A stretch of 64,000 nt of DNA from Tsuneonella sp. CC-YZS046 (GTDB lineage Bacteria; Pseudomonadota; Alphaproteobacteria; Sphingomonadales; Sphingomonadaceae). The position numbers and the translations under genes were made by a program. The stretch's first letter is position 1. Each line of letters opens with the position of its first letter. Location: contig NZ_CP141590.1 of assembly GCF_035581365.1 (NCBI RefSeq), forward strand, positions 2,724,001 to 2,788,000. The letters are read 5' to 3'. The notes under the pieces are model-generated. The model worked only from the letters and a program-made list of their open reading frames with translations. It was not told where the DNA came from and did not search any database. Positions 36,018-45,065 of the stretch are shown here, piece by piece.

Positions 36018-36067
36018 GAGAGAGCGGTCGGCGGCTCGCTCCCTCGCTGCTCTCCCGGAGACCTCAC
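35974..36067 (+). promoter_or_regulatory. Purine-rich leader element, copy C
   Basis: Reads AGAGTGAGAGGATGGCGGGG, then GGGTGAGCC, TTGAGAGAGAG, and CTCTCCCGGAGA before ATGACC. It is most like copy D. It overlaps the 3' end of the preceding small frame. Confidence 0.55.
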
Positions 36068-36586
36068 ATGACCGAAAGAACTGGCAACGCCTCTGTCGCG
36101 GGCGCGACGTCCATCATTCTCGATGGCGATGCTGTTCACGCCGTAGCGCCACTCGGGGCCGTCCTGCGCTACTTCGATGGAGCCCCGCGGCCGCCGGCCC
36201 GCCACACGCGCAAGCTGCGGGACTGGCAGACGCGCAACAGTACCGGCCGTCTCGTGGAAAAATCGCCGTCGGCGGTTATGGGCGGCAGGACCTGCTCGGC
36301 AAGCTTCGTGCTCCACGAGGGCACCTTTATGTCCGGCATCACGCCGGTCCTTGTCGTGCGTCGTCACTATATGGTTACGACCGACCTTCGCTTTGAAGTC
36401 CTCGAATTGCCGCAGCCGGGCATGGTGCGGGTTCTCACCCGTTGGAACGGCAAGGACGAGCTACGGCATCTTGCCGCCAATATGGCGGATGCCGAAAGCT
36501 GGGCGTCCCGGAACCGCTATTCCAATCTCGTCCTTCAGCTTGTCGAGGACGAGCCCGTCGTCTCGACCATCAGGAGGGCGGCATGA
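36068..36586 (+). CDS. Hypothetical mobile-element protein
   Basis: Started at MTERTGNASVAGATSIILDG (36068, behind GGAGACC), the product is 172 aa. It has a basic middle (APRPPARHTRKLRDWQTRN) and a C-terminal region FEVLELPQPGMVRVLTRWNG that may be a small beta domain. Not recognised. Its stop overlaps the DUF7007-like start by 4 bp (ATGA), so both are translated together. Confidence 0.62.
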   Translation: MTERTGNASVAGATSIILDGDAVHAVAPLGAVLRYFDGAPRPPARHTRKLRDWQTRNSTGRLVEKSPSAVMGGRTCSASFVLHEGTFMSGITPVLVVRRHYMVTTDLRFEVLELPQPGMVRVLTRWNGKDELRHLAANMADAESWASRNRYSNLVLQLVEDEPVVSTIRRAA

Positions 36587-37389
36587 ACCCGGCGCCTTCG
36601 GTTCCGGCCACCTATGGCCGCACCGCCGACGGCGATCTCGCCGCGCTAGTCGACGACACCGCCTATGCCGCCATTCCAGGTCGGAGCGGCCTGCGGATCG
36701 CGAACCGCTGGCGGCTCAGCAAGCCTATGAGCCAATGGCGGCGCGATGATTTCTATGGCGCAATCGCCGTCGTCGCGGATGCAGTGGGGTTTCATGACCA
36801 TATCGCCGAGCTGGTCCAGCACCGGGAGGAATTGCTGCGGCTCGAACGGAAGCGTGGCGATGGCAAGCTGTCGACACCGTGGGGCCAATCTCAATCGAGT
36901 GAGATCTATGCCGATGGGGTGGTCTTCCATTCCACGGCGAGCCATGGCGGCTTCAAGCTCGATCGCGCGCGCAACGCGAGAATGCCCGCGGCCCTACGGG
37001 TTGCCGGGGGCTGGTATGAGGAAGATGCGGAATGGGCGAAGGTCGCGACTGGCTTTCCCGATCTCTTCACGGCCTATGAACGGCGTCACGCTGAGAAGAC
37101 CCTGCGCGACTATTACCCAAATTGTTGGGAGGCGATCCACGACCGTTTCCTGGCGCCCGGTGAATCCGTCGAAAATGACCGGCGACTCTTTGGCGAGAAG
37201 CACCGGCACGATTGGGTGGTCGTATCGGCGATCCGATCCAGGGAAAAACCTGGCATGACGGATTGCATCGCCCGGCTCGGCGGGCGACGCGATCAGGGTC
37301 ATGAACGGCGCTTCCGCGTTCCATCCGATGAATATGTCGCTGAGCGCTTCGGGTTTGTAATCGACGAGGCCCGGCACCTGGAAGTCTGA
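36583..37389 (+). CDS. DUF7007-like mobile-element protein
   Basis: The 268-aa product contains EIYADGVVFHSTASHGGFKL, the phrase RVAGGWYEEDAEWAKVATGF, and PGESVENDRRLFGEKHRHDW, which I recall as the DUF7007 family of plasmid and ICE proteins; no function is established. The conserved His and Glu residues around SHGGFKLD could be catalytic (speculation). It closes the block of small genes and is followed by an intrinsic terminator. Confidence 0.72.
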   Translation: MNPAPSVPATYGRTADGDLAALVDDTAYAAIPGRSGLRIANRWRLSKPMSQWRRDDFYGAIAVVADAVGFHDHIAELVQHREELLRLERKRGDGKLSTPWGQSQSSEIYADGVVFHSTASHGGFKLDRARNARMPAALRVAGGWYEEDAEWAKVATGFPDLFTAYERRHAEKTLRDYYPNCWEAIHDRFLAPGESVENDRRLFGEKHRHDWVVVSAIRSREKPGMTDCIARLGGRRDQGHERRFRVPSDEYVAERFGFVIDEARHLEV

Positions 37390-37396
37390 TTTATCT

Positions 37397-37428
37397 GGGC
37401 GGCTCCGTCATGGGGTCGCCCATTTTTT
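37397..37428 (+). terminator. Intrinsic terminator after DUF7007-like gene
   Basis: GGGCGGC pairs with GTCGCCC (one G-T pair) across a 11-nt loop and is followed by ATTTTTTC. It lies between the rightward block and the convergent vapC gene. Confidence 0.75.
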
Positions 37429-37463
37429 CGTCCGCCGTCCAGAGTTGGACCATATGGCAGGTT

Positions 37464-37886
37464 CTACAGAAGCGACGTCACCGCGCCGAGCGCGGTCCCT
37501 CCTTCGGCCAAACGGCGATCCAGCGTGCAAAGCCTTGCACCCCGCTCCGCCGCGATCGCCAGATGCAGCGCGTCACCGGCACGCAGATTCAGCGAAAACT
37601 GATCGGAGAACAAAGCCGCGGTCCGAAAATTGGCAGAAGCCACCGGCACGATCGTCAGGCTTTCGCTGCAAAGCCGTTGAAACTGGCTCAGCACCTCGGC
37701 GCGTTGAGCCGAATCGAGCTGGCCTGTCCGCACCTTGATCGACAAGGCGGATGACATCTCCGTCACGACCCAGTCGCTGATGATCAGTTCCTCCGGGTCT
37801 TGCCCGGCCAGCCATTCCTGAATCTCCGCCGTGCGGGCCTCGTTCGTCAGCGCCGCGATCAGCAAAGACGTATCGAGATACAGCAT
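37464..37886 (-). CDS. vapC: VapC-type PIN domain toxin
   Basis: The 140-aa protein is a PIN-domain ribonuclease: [16 protein letters not shown] holds the first Asp, [17 protein letters not shown] the Glu, and [20 protein letters not shown] the later Asp residues. VapC toxins cut tRNA or rRNA. Its start overlaps the antitoxin stop by one base (TGATG). The pair reads against the surrounding rightward genes, which is usual for a stabilising toxin-antitoxin module. Confidence 0.92.
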   Translation of the reverse strand: MLYLDTSLLIAALTNEARTAEIQEWLAGQDPEELIISDWVVTEMSSALSIKVRTGQLDSAQRAEVLSQFQRLCSESLTIVPVASANFRTAALFSDQFSLNLRAGDALHLAIAAERGARLCTLDRRLAEGGTALGAVTSLL

Positions 37887-38128
37887 CAGTAACGATCACC
37901 ATCGCGCATGGCGCGCGTGAACCTGTCCGCGCTTTCGCTTTGGACCGGCAGGGAATCGGTCAGTTGGCGCAGCCGGGTGGCATCGATCGCCTTGCGCGGC
38001 CGTTTGGCAGCCTCAAGGCGGGCCACAGGCTTCCCACGGCGCAGGATATCGATCGTGTCGCCAGCAGCAGCGCGATCGACCAGTTCGCTCAAATGAGCTT
38101 TGGCGTCCGCCAGATTGATTCCATCCAT
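37886..38128 (-). CDS. vapB: Phd/YefM-type antitoxin (VapB partner)
   Basis: The 80-aa protein starts [20 protein letters not shown] and continues [20 protein letters not shown], the standard Phd/YefM DNA-binding fold. The C-terminus would wrap VapC. I start at ATG 38128 because this is where homology begins; a longer frame runs into the leader of the helicase gene. An inverted repeat (GACCA...TGGTC near 38140) just upstream could be its operator. Confidence 0.88.
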   Translation of the reverse strand: MDGINLADAKAHLSELVDRAAAGDTIDILRRGKPVARLEAAKRPRKAIDATRLRQLTDSLPVQSESADRFTRAMRDGDRY

Positions 38129-38237
38129 GACTCGCTCCTGACCATGTAGTTGGTCACTTATAGGTTTTTTCGGCGAGAACGGCAACGCCGCAGTCTGGGG
38201 GCTGGTGGATGCGGCAAGCATCCACACCGGACCACCG

Positions 38238-38332
38238 GAGAGGAAGAGGATGGCCGGGACGGGGTGAGCCTGGCGGTTTGAGAGAGAGGGTCCGCCGGCT
38301 TCGACCCTTCCGCCTCTCCCGGAGCATCCTCG
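38238..38332 (+). promoter_or_regulatory. Purine-rich leader element, copy D (before methylase-helicase gene)
   Basis: Reads GAGAGGAAGAGGATGGCCGG, then GGGGTGAGCC, TTTGAGAGAGAGGG, and CTCTCCCGGAG before ATGACC. It parallels copy C almost position by position. Confidence 0.55.
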
Positions 38333-41300
38333 ATGACCTTCAACCGTTCCACGGCGCTCGCCGCCGTGCCGTCCGGCGCCGCGCGTCAATTCGCCGACAC
38401 CGCCGAGAAGCTGCTTGCCGCCGCGCAGCTCATCCTGCCCCACCTCGAAAACGGCCGTCCCGTCGATGCGCCCGCGTTGCGCTGCGCGATGGAAACAGCG
38501 TTCGGCGGGTCCGACGCCGAAGGGCTGTGGGATTGGAAGATGGCCTATGACGCCTGCGAGGCCGCGCAGATCCTGTTTCTGCGTAAATACGCCAATACGC
38601 TGTTCCGCAAATACGCCGATCCGCACGCCCGGCTTGCGCTGATCGAGAAGATCGCGGGGCTGATGCCGACCCACACCCGGCGCTCGGAAACCTCGCAGGC
38701 GCTCCAGCAATTCTCGACACCCGCGGGCCTCGCCTATGTCGCCGGCGTCGCCGCTGGCTTCCAGCCCGGCGAGCGGATGCTCGAACCCTCGGCGGGCACC
38801 GGCCTGCTCGCGATCCAGGCCGAGATCTCAGGCGCGCGCCTGATGCTGAACGAGCTGGCCGAAACCCGCGCCGCGCTGCTTGACCTGCTATTCCCGCAGG
38901 TCAGCGTCACCGCGCACGACGCCGCCCATATTCACGACTATCTCGATCCGGCCGCCGTGCCGGACGTGGTGGTGATGAACCCGCCCTTCTCGGCGATCGC
39001 CCATGTCGAGGCGCGCATGAAGGATGCGGCGCTACGTCATATCGGCTCGGCGCTGGCGCGCTTGCGGCCCGGCGGTCGTCTCGTGGTGATTACCGGCGCT
39101 TCCTGCGCGCCTGACAATCCCGCCTTCACCGATGCGTTTGTCGCGCTCCAGGAACGCGGCCGCGTCCTGTTCTCGGCGGCGATCGATGGACGGGTCTATC
39201 GCAAGCACGGCACCACGATCGACACGCGGCTCACCGTGATCGACCGGACGCCCGCCGACGACCCGCTCCGGTTCCCCGATGCGCCCGGCGTTGCGCCCGA
39301 CACGGCGACGCTGCTCGGCTGGGTGCTTGCCCAAGTGCCACCGCGCACGCCCGCGCCCGATGCGCCGCCGCCAAGTACGCCGCTTGCCGTGCAGGCTATC
39401 GCCGCCCGTCCGGTGCGCCGCGCAGCTGCCGCCCGGCCTGTCGCGCCGACGCCCGTAACCGAGGGCGTCGAGCTGGCCTATACGCCCTGCGCCGAAGCTG
39501 TGCCGGGTCACGGCCATCTGACCGATGCAATCTACGAGCCCTATGCGCTCCAGTCGATCCGCATCCCCGGCGCCAGGCCGCATCCGACCCCGCTTGTCCA
39601 GTCGGCGTCGATGGCCTCGGTGCCGCCGCCAGCGCCGAGCTATCGGCCCTCGCTGCCGGCGCATCTGGTCGATGACGGCATCCTCTCCGACGCCCAGCTC
39701 GAATCCATCATCCTCGCGGGCGAAGCGCATGGCGAGCATCTCGCGGGCGCCTGGACGGTCGACAAGACATGGGACGTCATTTCCGCCGCACCGGACAATG
39801 CCGAAGCCGCCGTGCGCTTCCGGCGCGGCTGGATGCTTGGCGACGGCACCGGCGCGGGCAAGGGCCGTCAGGTCGCGGGCATCATCCTCGACAACTGGCT
39901 GAAAGGACGCCGCCGCGCAGTCTGGGTGAGTCGCTCTGAGACCCTGCACCAGGATGCGATGCGTGACTGGGAGGCGCTCGGTCAGGAGCGTCTTCTGGTG
40001 ACGCCGCTGTCCCGGTTCCGTCAGGGCAAGCCGATCACGCTCGACGAGGGCGTGCTGTTTACGACCTACGCCACGCTACGCTCGCAGGATCGCGGTGAGA
40101 AGGCGAGCCGCGTTCAGCAAATCGTCGACTGGCTCGGGACGGACTTCGACGGCGTGATCGTGTTCGACGAATCCCACGCGATGGCCAATGCCGCCGGGGG
40201 CAAGAGCGACCGCGGCGATCAGGCCCCGTCGCAGCAGGGCCGTGCGGGGCTGCGGCTCCAGCACGCGCTGCCCGATGCACGCATCGTCTATGTCTCGGCG
40301 ACCGGCGCGACCACTGTGCAGAACCTCGCCTATGCCCAGCGCCTGGGTCTCTGGGGCGGCGAGGATTTCCCGTTCGCCACGCGCGGCGAGTTCATCGGCG
40401 CGGTCGAAAATGGTGGGGTCGCTGCAATGGAGGTTCTGGCCCGCGATATGAAGGCACTGGGGCTCTATTCGGCGCGGTCGCTCTCCTTCGACGGAGTCGA
40501 GTATGAGATGCTCGAGCACGCGCTGACCCCGGCCCAGATCGAGATCTACGACGCCTATGCCGGGGCATTCCAGATCATCCATAACAATCTCGACGCCGCG
40601 ATGCGGGCGGCGGGCAGCAACCTCAACAGCCAGGCGAAGTCGGCCGCGCGCAGCGCCTTTGAGTCAGCAAAACAGAGGTTCTTCAATCATCTGATCACAG
40701 CGATGCAGACTCCGGCGATGATCGCCAGCATCGAGCGCGATCTGGAAGCCGGGCACGCGGCGATCATCCAGATCGTCTCGACCGGCGAGGCCCTGCAGGA
40801 ACGCCGCCTTGCCGATATCCCGACCGAGGAATGGGATGATGTGCGCGTGGATGTGACACCCCGCGAATATGTTCTCTCGTACCTCGAACACAGCTTCCCG
40901 GTACAGCTCTATGAGCCGTTCAGCGACAGCGAGGGCAATCTGTCGTCCCGGCCCGTCACCGACAAGGACGGCAATCCGGTCGAATCGCGCGAGGCCATCG
41001 AACGGCGGGATAGGATGATCGAGCGGCTCGCCTCTCTGGCGCCGGTGCCGGCCGCGCTGGATCAGGTGCTCCACCATTTCGGGACGGATGTCGTCGCCGA
41101 GGTGACGGGCCGGTCGCGGCGCATCGTCAAGCGGCGCGGATCGGACGGGATCGACCGTTTCGTCGTCGAAAGCCGGCCGGGGTCGGCCAATATCGGCGAG
41201 ACCGACGCCTTCCAGGCCGATGCAAAGCGCGTGTTGATCTTCTCGGACGCGGGCGGCACCGGGCGCAGCTATCATGCCGATCTCGGCGCGCGGAATCAGC

Positions 41301-42667
41301 GTCTGCGCGTCCATTATCTGCTCGAAGCGGGCTGGAAGGCCGACAATGCGATCCAGGGCTTCGGCCGGTCGAACCGCACCAACCAGAAACAGCCGCCCCT
41401 GTTCAGGCCGGTGACGACCAATGTGAAGGCGCAGAAGCGGTTCATCTCGACCATCGCGCGGCGGCTCGATTCTCTCGGCGCCATCACCCGCGGGCAGCGC
41501 CAGACCGGGGGCCAGGGGCTGTTCCGGCCCGAGGACAATCTGGAATCCTGGTATGCGCGCGACGCGCTGCGCCAGCTCTACCGGCTGATTTTCAGCGGAA
41601 AGGTCGAGGGCTGTTCGCTCGCCGAGTTCGAAGCCGCGACCGGCCTGACGCTCGGCGACGAGGGTGGGCTGCGGGACGAATTGCCCCCGATCACCACCTT
41701 CCTCAACCGGATGCTGGCGCTCACCATCGACCTCCAGAACATCCTGTTCACCCGGTTCGAGGATCTGCTGACCGCCCGCATCGAGGGCGCAATCGCATCG
41801 GGCACATATGAGCTGGGACTGGAGACGCTCCAGGCCGAGAGCTTCAAGATCGTCGATCGCGTCACCATCTACACCCATCCGGGCACGAGAGCGGAGACGC
41901 GATTGCTGACCATCGAACGCAAGGACCGCAACCGGCCGGTGACGCTGGACGAAGCGTTCGACCATCTGCGCGATCGGCGCGCCAGGCTGCTGGTCAACGC
42001 GCAGTCGGGCCGCGCCGCCGTGCAGATTCCGACGCGCGGGCTGCAACTGGACGACGGGAGCGTGGAAGCGCGCATCCGGCTCGTCCGGCCGATGGAATCG
42101 ACGCCGATGCCGCTTGCCGCCATGGCGGAAACCCAGTGGCGCGAAGCCGAGCGAGGCGAGTTCGAGCGGGCATGGCAGGCGGAGCTTGCCGATGTGCCGG
42201 AGTTTGCGACCAGCACCATGCACATCGTCGCCGGGCTTCTGCTGCCGATCTGGAAGCGACTGCCGCAAGAGTCCACCCGCGTCTATCGGCTCCAGACCGA
42301 TGATGGCGAGCGGATCGTCGGGCGCCGCGTGTCGCCTGCCTGGGCGGCGACCGCCACCGCGAACGACAATGGCCCGGTGCTCGCAGCCGACGCCGCGTTC
42401 ACGGCGCTGATGGATGGTCAGGCCATCCTCGAGCTGACGGAAGGGCTTCAGCTTCGCCGGGCGCGCGTCATGGGCGTGAACCGCATCGAACTGGACGGCT
42501 TCACCGACACGATGCGCGACAGGTTGAAGGCGATGGGGCTGATCTCGGAGATCATCTCCTGGAAGCTGCGGCTGTTCGTCCCGACCGGAAGCGATGGCCC
42601 GACCGTGCTCGCCCGGCTGCTGGAACGGTATCCGCTTCAGCGGGTCGGCGAGCGCCATGCGGCGTGA
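38333..42667 (+). CDS. N6-methylase plus strawberry-notch-like helicase (DarB-type)
   Basis: The 1444-aa protein joins an N-terminal methyltransferase (MLEPSAGTGLLAIQAEISGA as SAM loop, VVVMNPPFSAIAHVEAR as NPPF catalytic motif) to a superfamily 2 helicase of the strawberry-notch type. Helicase motifs are MLGDGTGAGKGRQVAGIIL (Walker A), VIVFDESHAMANA (DESH box), and GFGRSNRTNQKQPP. Phage P1 DarB has this same methylase-helicase layout and protects incoming DNA from type I restriction. By analogy this protein may shield transferred DNA (inference). The long frame on the opposite strand here is a shadow. Confidence 0.88.
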   Translation: MTFNRSTALAAVPSGAARQFADTAEKLLAAAQLILPHLENGRPVDAPALRCAMETAFGGSDAEGLWDWKMAYDACEAAQILFLRKYANTLFRKYADPHARLALIEKIAGLMPTHTRRSETSQALQQFSTPAGLAYVAGVAAGFQPGERMLEPSAGTGLLAIQAEISGARLMLNELAETRAALLDLLFPQVSVTAHDAAHIHDYLDPAAVPDVVVMNPPFSAIAHVEARMKDAALRHIGSALARLRPGGRLVVITGASCAPDNPAFTDAFVALQERGRVLFSAAIDGRVYRKHGTTIDTRLTVIDRTPADDPLRFPDAPGVAPDTATLLGWVLAQVPPRTPAPDAPPPSTPLAVQAIAARPVRRAAAARPVAPTPVTEGVELAYTPCAEAVPGHGHLTDAIYEPYALQSIRIPGARPHPTPLVQSASMASVPPPAPSYRPSLPAHLVDDGILSDAQLESIILAGEAHGEHLAGAWTVDKTWDVISAAPDNAEAAVRFRRGWMLGDGTGAGKGRQVAGIILDNWLKGRRRAVWVSRSETLHQDAMRDWEALGQERLLVTPLSRFRQGKPITLDEGVLFTTYATLRSQDRGEKASRVQQIVDWLGTDFDGVIVFDESHAMANAAGGKSDRGDQAPSQQGRAGLRLQHALPDARIVYVSATGATTVQNLAYAQRLGLWGGEDFPFATRGEFIGAVENGGVAAMEVLARDMKALGLYSARSLSFDGVEYEMLEHALTPAQIEIYDAYAGAFQIIHNNLDAAMRAAGSNLNSQAKSAARSAFESAKQRFFNHLITAMQTPAMIASIERDLEAGHAAIIQIVSTGEALQERRLADIPTEEWDDVRVDVTPREYVLSYLEHSFPVQLYEPFSDSEGNLSSRPVTDKDGNPVESREAIERRDRMIERLASLAPVPAALDQVLHHFGTDVVAEVTGRSRRIVKRRGSDGIDRFVVESRPGSANIGETDAFQADAKRVLIFSDAGGTGRSYHADLGARNQRLRVHYLLEAGWKADNAIQGFGRSNRTNQKQPPLFRPVTTNVKAQKRFISTIARRLDSLGAITRGQRQTGGQGLFRPEDNLESWYARDALRQLYRLIFSGKVEGCSLAEFEAATGLTLGDEGGLRDELPPITTFLNRMLALTIDLQNILFTRFEDLLTARIEGAIASGTYELGLETLQAESFKIVDRVTIYTHPGTRAETRLLTIERKDRNRPVTLDEAFDHLRDRRARLLVNAQSGRAAVQIPTRGLQLDDGSVEARIRLVRPMESTPMPLAAMAETQWREAERGEFERAWQAELADVPEFATSTMHIVAGLLLPIWKRLPQESTRVYRLQTDDGERIVGRRVSPAWAATATANDNGPVLAADAAFTALMDGQAILELTEGLQLRRARVMGVNRIELDGFTDTMRDRLKAMGLISEIISWKLRLFVPTGSDGPTVLARLLERYPLQRVGERHAA

Positions 42668-42681
42668 CGGAGGACTGTGAG

Positions 42682-43734
42682 ATGAAAAACTCCGCCACCG
42701 ACATCGCGCTGCGTCTCGCCGACAATGCCGAGAGCGTCTGTCGCCGCTACCTGTCGAAAGGGCATCGCGAAGGCCGCTACTGGCTCGTGGGCGATGCCCG
42801 CAACACGCCCGGCCGCAGCCTCTATGTCCGCCTGGTCGCCTCTCCTGACGGAGGGGCGGCCGGAAAATGGACCGATGCGGCGACCGGCGACCATGGTGAT
42901 CTGCTCGACATCATCACCATCGCGGGAGGCCATGCGCGGCTGCGCGATACGCTGGAAGAGGCCCGGCGCTTCCTCAGCCTGCCGCAGCCATCGCCTCGGC
43001 ATGAGGGCGCCGGATCGCGGCGGGAACCCAAAGCGCCGTCCGGCACGCCGGAGGCGGCGCAGCGTCTGGCCGCAGCGTCGCTCCCCGTTCACGGCACTCT
43101 TGCCGCGGACTATCTCGCCGGGCGAAGCATCGGACCGCTCCAAGCGGGTGATCCGCTCCGCTTCCATCCGCGCTGCTACTATCGACCATCCCGGAAAGAT
43201 CGCCCGGGCACGCGTCGGGCCTGGCCGGCGATGATCGCTGTCGTCACCAATCTGGCTGGCGCGATCACGGGCGTGCATCGCACCTGGCTCGATCCCACGA
43301 CGATCGATAAAGCGCCGGTCGCCTATCCACGCCGCGCCATGGGCCATCTGCTCGGCCACGGCGTTCGCTTCGGGCGCGCTGGTCCGGTGATGGTCGCTGG
43401 CGAAGGCATCGAGACGATCCTGTCGCTCCGCACGATCATGCCCGCATTGCCGGCAATCGCCGGATTGTCGGGCGCCCACCTTGCAGCCATCCGGTTCCCG
43501 CCGGATCTTCGGCGCCTCTATATCGCCCGCGACGAGGATTCCACCGGAGCAGCCGCCGAAAGCCTGTTGACCCGCAGGGCTGTCGAGGCCGGGATCGAGG
43601 CTATCCCGCTGGCGCCGATGCTCGACGATTTCAATTCGGACCTGCACGGCCTGGGGGCGGATCGGCTGCGGGCGCATCTGGCCCCTCAACTGCGGGACGA
43701 AGATGCCGAGCATCACCTTCTCCTGTCCGGCTGA
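42682..43734 (+). CDS. Toprim domain (primase-like) protein
   Basis: Started at MKNSATDIALRLADNAESV (42682, behind GGAGGA), the product is 350 aa. The N-terminus (RRYLSKGHREGRYWLVGDAR, then AGKWTDAATGDHGDLLDIIT) resembles the degraded zinc-ribbon region of DUF7146-type plasmid primases. The C-terminus is a Toprim domain: VMVAGEGIETILSLRTIMPA with the Glu and RLYIARDEDSTGAAA with the DxD. Such proteins are common on sphingomonad mobile DNA and may prime the incoming strand after conjugation. It follows the helicase gene after 14 bp. Confidence 0.82.
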   Translation: MKNSATDIALRLADNAESVCRRYLSKGHREGRYWLVGDARNTPGRSLYVRLVASPDGGAAGKWTDAATGDHGDLLDIITIAGGHARLRDTLEEARRFLSLPQPSPRHEGAGSRREPKAPSGTPEAAQRLAAASLPVHGTLAADYLAGRSIGPLQAGDPLRFHPRCYYRPSRKDRPGTRRAWPAMIAVVTNLAGAITGVHRTWLDPTTIDKAPVAYPRRAMGHLLGHGVRFGRAGPVMVAGEGIETILSLRTIMPALPAIAGLSGAHLAAIRFPPDLRRLYIARDEDSTGAAAESLLTRRAVEAGIEAIPLAPMLDDFNSDLHGLGADRLRAHLAPQLRDEDAEHHLLLSG

Positions 43735-43874
43735 AGGCCGGGAAGCGGGAGTTCGGCATTGTCGTCACCGGCGAAGCTGTGTCGCACCATAGGCGCCATT
43801 TTCGCTGAAGAGGCCGCCCCCACGCCTTCATAGAGGGCGACAGGAGCAGCAGGCGTCCAGCGAGCACAACGGAC

Positions 43875-43940
43875 GACGGGGCTATTTTCCGCCGCGGCCG
43901 CGAGCGGCCGCTTTGCATCGCGAAGCAAAATAGCCCCGTC
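43875..43940. repeat. Perfect 14-bp inverted repeat
   Basis: GACGGGGCTATTTT and AAAATAGCCCCGTC face each other across 38 nt that include a second small palindrome (GCGGCCGC...GCGGCCGC). With one bulged base the arms extend to about 18 bp. The left half of the loop is G/C only and the arm ends are A/T. Confidence 0.75.
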
Positions 43941-44054
43941 TGTCCGTCCTCCGCTTTGCTTCGGCCGCCATCGCGCGCCCGAAAGGGGCGCGCGCACGCT
44001 TGGCGCTTGGCGGTGTGCGCGCTGCCCGGCCCGCTGCCTTCCGTCGCCATGAAG

Positions 44055-44071
44055 GCCGCGAAGGTCGCGGC
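44055..44071 (+). promoter_or_regulatory. Triloop hairpin leader, copy 1 (DUF2493 gene)
   Basis: GCCGCGA-AGG-TCGCGGC ends 22 nt before the start codon. Copies before ssb and the 57-aa gene keep the A-NGG-T loop and spacing but change the stem. Confidence 0.5.
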
Positions 44072-44093
44072 TCCCAGACGAAGGCGACACCCC

Positions 44094-45032
44094 ATGAACG
44101 ACAGCAACGACATTCCCGCTGACGAACCCGAACACGCCGAATCCCAGACGGCCTATCTGCTCCAGGAGATGCAGCTCTATGGCTACCGCCCCTTCGAGGA
44201 TGAGCCGGATCAGCGGCCGCTACCCGAAACCCGCCTCGTCGACGGCGCAGTGGCCGATATGTTCGATGGCATCGTTTCGGCCCTGATTGACACGCGCATC
44301 GAACCCGACCTCGAGGATATCCTCTGGGGACTGGTCAACGTCTTTCACAACGGCATCCAGCGGGTCGAACGCGAACTGGACGACAATGAGGTCGCGCAGA
44401 AGCGGATGCAGCGCGAACAGGACGGCTCGGAGGTCAAGTCGGTCGAGCTGGAGCGGACGATCGCCGAAGGCGTGACGATGATCGAGCGCCGTGACACCTT
44501 CGAATATCTGCGCGACGCCGCCGCCGACCAGTACCGCACCTTCACCAAGAAGCCCTGGCTTCCCCGGTCCGGCTCGAAGGTCAATCGCAAGGCGCTGACC
44601 TCGGCGGTCATTGCCAGCAAGGACTTCATCAACGACCGCAAATGGTCCGACAAGCAGGTGCTTATGCCGAAAGGCGTCCGTATCGCGGTCTCATCCGGTC
44701 CGGCGTTCAACGATACGCGGCTGATCTGGTCGACGCTCGACAAGATCCGGGCCAGGTTCCCCGACATGGTTCTGATCCATGGCGCTACCGAAAGCGGCGG
44801 CGAGCATATCTCGGTCCTCTGGGCCGACCAACGCGGCGTGCCGAGCGTCCCCATCAAGCCCGACTGGAAACTCGGCAAGGCCGCGCCGTTCAAGCGTAAT
44901 GACGAGATGCTGGCCGCCATGCCCAAGGGGCTGGTGGTGTTTCCGGGCACCGGCATCCAGTCGAACATCCGTGACAAGGCCAAAACGCTCGGCATCAAGG
45001 TCTGGGATTTCCGTCATCTGGGCGGCGCGTAA
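44094..45032 (+). CDS. DUF2493 (SLOG-like) domain protein
   Basis: Started at MNDSNDIPADEPEHAESQT (44094), the product is 312 aa. The C-terminal 120 residues are a DUF2493 Rossmann-like domain: GVRIAVSSGPAFNDTRLIWS, PDMVLIHGATESGGEHISVL, and LVVFPGTGIQSNIRDKAKT. This fold is related to SLOG/DprA-type nucleotide-binding proteins. The N-terminal 190 residues are acidic and helical. Function is unknown; the gene is standard on alphaproteobacterial mobile elements. A 9-bp hairpin (45020-45041) covers its stop codon. Confidence 0.85.
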   Translation: MNDSNDIPADEPEHAESQTAYLLQEMQLYGYRPFEDEPDQRPLPETRLVDGAVADMFDGIVSALIDTRIEPDLEDILWGLVNVFHNGIQRVERELDDNEVAQKRMQREQDGSEVKSVELERTIAEGVTMIERRDTFEYLRDAAADQYRTFTKKPWLPRSGSKVNRKALTSAVIASKDFINDRKWSDKQVLMPKGVRIAVSSGPAFNDTRLIWSTLDKIRARFPDMVLIHGATESGGEHISVLWADQRGVPSVPIKPDWKLGKAAPFKRNDEMLAAMPKGLVVFPGTGIQSNIRDKAKTLGIKVWDFRHLGGA

Positions 45033-45041
45033 GCGCCGCCC
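45020..45041 (+). terminator. Hairpin over the DUF2493 stop codon
   Basis: GGGCGGCGC-GTAA-GCGCCGCCC places the TAA stop partly in the loop. No T-run follows, so it may protect the 3' end of the transcript or slow transcription before higBA. Confidence 0.45.
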
Positions 45042-45065
45042 ATCGGCCACGTTCGACAGCAATCC

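Larger units (their letters stand above)
43735..44093. other. Intergenic region with large inverted repeat before DUF2493 gene
   Basis: No gene is seen. The central feature is a perfect 14-bp inverted repeat (43875-43888 with 43927-43940) enclosing GCGGCCGC-rich sequence. It is followed by a GC-rich stretch and a short hairpin (44055-44071) at a fixed distance from the DUF2493 start codon. The region may carry promoter and leader functions. Confidence 0.6.

Noticed and set aside
40664..42658. A 664-aa open frame on the minus strand
   Set aside because: It is a shadow of the methylase-helicase gene, whose frame carries clear helicase motifs.
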